From: Halobacteriales archaeon
GTDB lineage: Archaea; Thermoplasmatota; SW-10-69-26; JACQPN01; JAIVGT01
Direction: 5' to 3'
NCBI GenBank assembly: GCA_020201485.1
Contig: JAIVGT010000265.1
Coordinates: forward strand, 1-5,872
Length of the DNA: 5,872 bases
The notes under the pieces are model-generated. The model saw nothing but the letters and a program-made list of their open reading frames with translations. It had not been told where the DNA came from and made no database searches. The translations under genes were made by a program, and so were the position numbers. Position 1 is the first letter of the stretch; each line of letters opens with the position of its first letter. Shown here in pieces: positions 5,029 through 5,872 of this stretch.

Positions 5029-5769
5029 TCACTCGCTCTCGATCCTTGGCGCGAGCAGGTACGTGACGCGCCCGTTGCCCTTCGCGATCTCGAACTCGAG
5101 GCGCACCGGGTAGTCGCTGCCCAGGTGGATGGTCAGGCCGGGCGAGCCCTTGGCCGCGCGCACCATGTTCGCGAAGTAGTCGAGGCTGAACAGGGAGCGG
5201 ACCTTGTCCGTGACCTTGAGCGCGCCGAGCATGGGCTTCTCCAGGCGCAGGCTGACCGTGTCCGTGTCGCCCTCGGCGGTGAGCTCGAACGCCTCCGGCG
5301 TCGCCGCCAGGGCCACGTGGTCGCTCACGCTCTCGCTCGCGCGGATGCCGCGCTCCAGCTCGTTCACGCTCAGCGTGATGGTCGCAGGCAGGTCGAGCTT
5401 CGGCACCTTCGGGTCGCTCATGCCGCTCGTGTCCACCAGGCTCATGCGGCGCGTGAGGTTGCCGATGCGGACCTCGAGCTTGTTGTTCGTCTCGTCGTGC
5501 TTGAGCTTGACGTCGTCGTCCGCTTGGGCGAGCTTCAGGATGTCCTTGAGCTTCTCCAGGTCCACGCCGAGCTCGGCGTCGTCGCCCTTGAAGTCCTCGA
5601 ACGCGCCCTTGCCCAGGGTGAGCTCGACCATCGCCACGTGGGCCGGGTCGACGGCCTTGAGGCTGATGCCTTCCTTCGTGACCTTGATCTTGGCCTCGTC
5701 GACGAGCGTGCCGACGGAATCGATGATGCTGCGCAGCGTGTCGGCGCCGAGGGTCGCGTGGAAGGGCAA
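5029..5769 (-). CDS. pcn: DNA polymerase sliding clamp (PCNA)
   Basis: This 246-residue protein is an archaeal PCNA, which forms a ring around DNA and tethers polymerases, ligase, FEN1 and other partners. The length is normal for the family. The N-terminus F-H-A-T-L-G-A-D-T-L-R-S-I-I-D-S is followed by L-K-A-V-D-P-A-H-V-A-M-V (37-48), the most conserved clamp segment. The interdomain connector, which helps bind PIP-box partners, lies at about 117-128. The second domain includes S-L-F-S-L-D-Y-F-A-N-M-V (192-203), matching the usual S-x-Y-S-L-D-Y-L, and ends in Y-L-L-A-P-R-I-E-S-E. I chose the TTG at 5769, which gives (M)-P-F-H, because AGGTGG lies just upstream and a TATA box further up. An in-frame ATG at 5832 would add 21 residues absent from the family and lie upstream of the TATA box. 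The gene reads toward priL, beyond a divergent secreted-protein gene. Confidence 0.95.
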   Translation of the reverse strand: MPFHATLGADTLRSIIDSVGTLVDEAKIKVTKEGISLKAVDPAHVAMVELTLGKGAFEDFKGDDAELGVDLEKLKDILKLAQADDDVKLKHDETNNKLEVRIGNLTRRMSLVDTSGMSDPKVPKLDLPATITLSVNELERGIRASESVSDHVALAATPEAFELTAEGDTDTVSLRLEKPMLGALKVTDKVRSLFSLDYFANMVRAAKGSPGLTIHLGSDYPVRLEFEIAKGNGRVTYLLAPRIESE

Positions 5770-5773
5770 GTTC

Positions 5774-5779
5774 CCACCT
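5774..5779 (-). promoter_or_regulatory. Shine-Dalgarno that sets the TTG start of pcn
   Basis: The minus strand reads AGGTGG, four bases before the TTG at 5769; AGGTG matches the usual archaeal GGAGGTGA. It lies downstream of the TATA box, at a distance that leaves about 10-15 nt of leader. This makes pcn a leadered gene, unlike its neighbours. Confidence 0.65.
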
Positions 5780-5804
5780 GGTTGCTGGGGCAAGGCCCGG
5801 CGCG

Positions 5805-5818
5805 CTATATAGGCTTGC
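5805..5818 (-). promoter_or_regulatory. BRE/TATA promoter of pcn
   Basis: The minus strand reads GCAAGCCTATATAG, the best TATA box in the window. The BRE-like CAAGC part matches the elements before priL, the protease and the methyltransferase. Its 3' edge is 35 nt from the TTG start, so a short leader carrying the Shine-Dalgarno is expected. The 54 bases from here to the right edge show no gene that I can support. Confidence 0.75.
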
Positions 5819-5872
5819 GCCGCCCGGTTCATCTGGACCGCGCGCCGCGCTCCGAGCCGATGGGCTGGGAGC

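Noticed and set aside
5204..5812. Plus-strand reading frame of 202 codons antisense to pcn
   Set aside because: Ser/Leu/Arg-rich translation of the complement of a clearly conserved gene; no independent support.
5770..5832. ATG at 5832 as the start of pcn
   Set aside because: It lies upstream of the TATATA box, and the added residues are foreign to PCNA, whose conserved N-terminus begins right after the TTG at 5769.
5819..5872. Possible gene ends or starts at the right edge (ATG at 5860 on plus; frame ending in TGA at 5829-5831 on minus)
   Set aside because: Only a few codons are visible in either case, with no recognisable motif, so neither can be supported.

Overview
This is a very GC-rich window from an archaeon. 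Two archaeal replication genes are clear: a PCNA sliding clamp and the large subunit of DNA primase (PriL) with its four iron-sulfur cysteines. A third gene encodes an archaeal-type SDH/ClpP-like membrane protease. Promoters look archaeal: a shared BRE/TATA-like element of the form (G/C)CAAGC(C/T)T lies upstream of four genes, in three cases 22-25 nt before the start codon as expected for leaderless or nearly leaderless mRNAs. The proteins are not strongly acidic, which argues against a haloarchaeon. A high-GC euryarchaeal lineage, perhaps Thermoplasmatota-like, is my guess, but this window cannot settle the lineage.

Layout, left to right. Positions 2-136 (+) are the end of an unidentified gene. 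It converges, with only 3 nt between stop codons, on a minus-strand class I SAM methyltransferase (140-898). Upstream of that is the minus-strand SDH-family serine protease (949-1749). Divergent from the protease is a plus-strand pair: a 78-residue secreted or anchored membrane protein (1849-2085) and an ArsC-family reductase with all key residues (2111-2476). A minus-strand operon follows: priL (3073-4155), then a four-helix membrane protein (2561-3070) whose Shine-Dalgarno overlaps the priL end. Divergent from priL is a plus-strand secreted, cysteine-containing protein of unknown function (4342-4905), followed by a hairpin/T-tract terminator. The window ends with PCNA on the minus strand (5029-5769). 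It probably starts at TTG, behind a good Shine-Dalgarno and a clear TATATA box.

Functional reading: pcn and priL are commonly neighbours in Euryarchaeota. Here they point the same way but are separated by an oppositely oriented secreted-protein gene with its own promoter region and terminator, which looks like an inserted cassette. The rest is a mix of surface proteins, a membrane protease, a thiol/arsenate-type reductase and a small-molecule-type methyltransferase, with no evidence of one joint pathway.

No gene-free stretch exceeds 300 bases. The longest is the 186-nt divergent region 4156-4341, which holds the priL promoter and two inverted repeats. I found no tRNA, rRNA, CRISPR array, insertion sequence or integrase. 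Long reading frames antisense to these genes are explained by high GC. No convincing wholly new multi-gene system is visible; the most distinctive points are the interrupted pcn-priL pair, the priL-coupled membrane protein and the shared promoter element.
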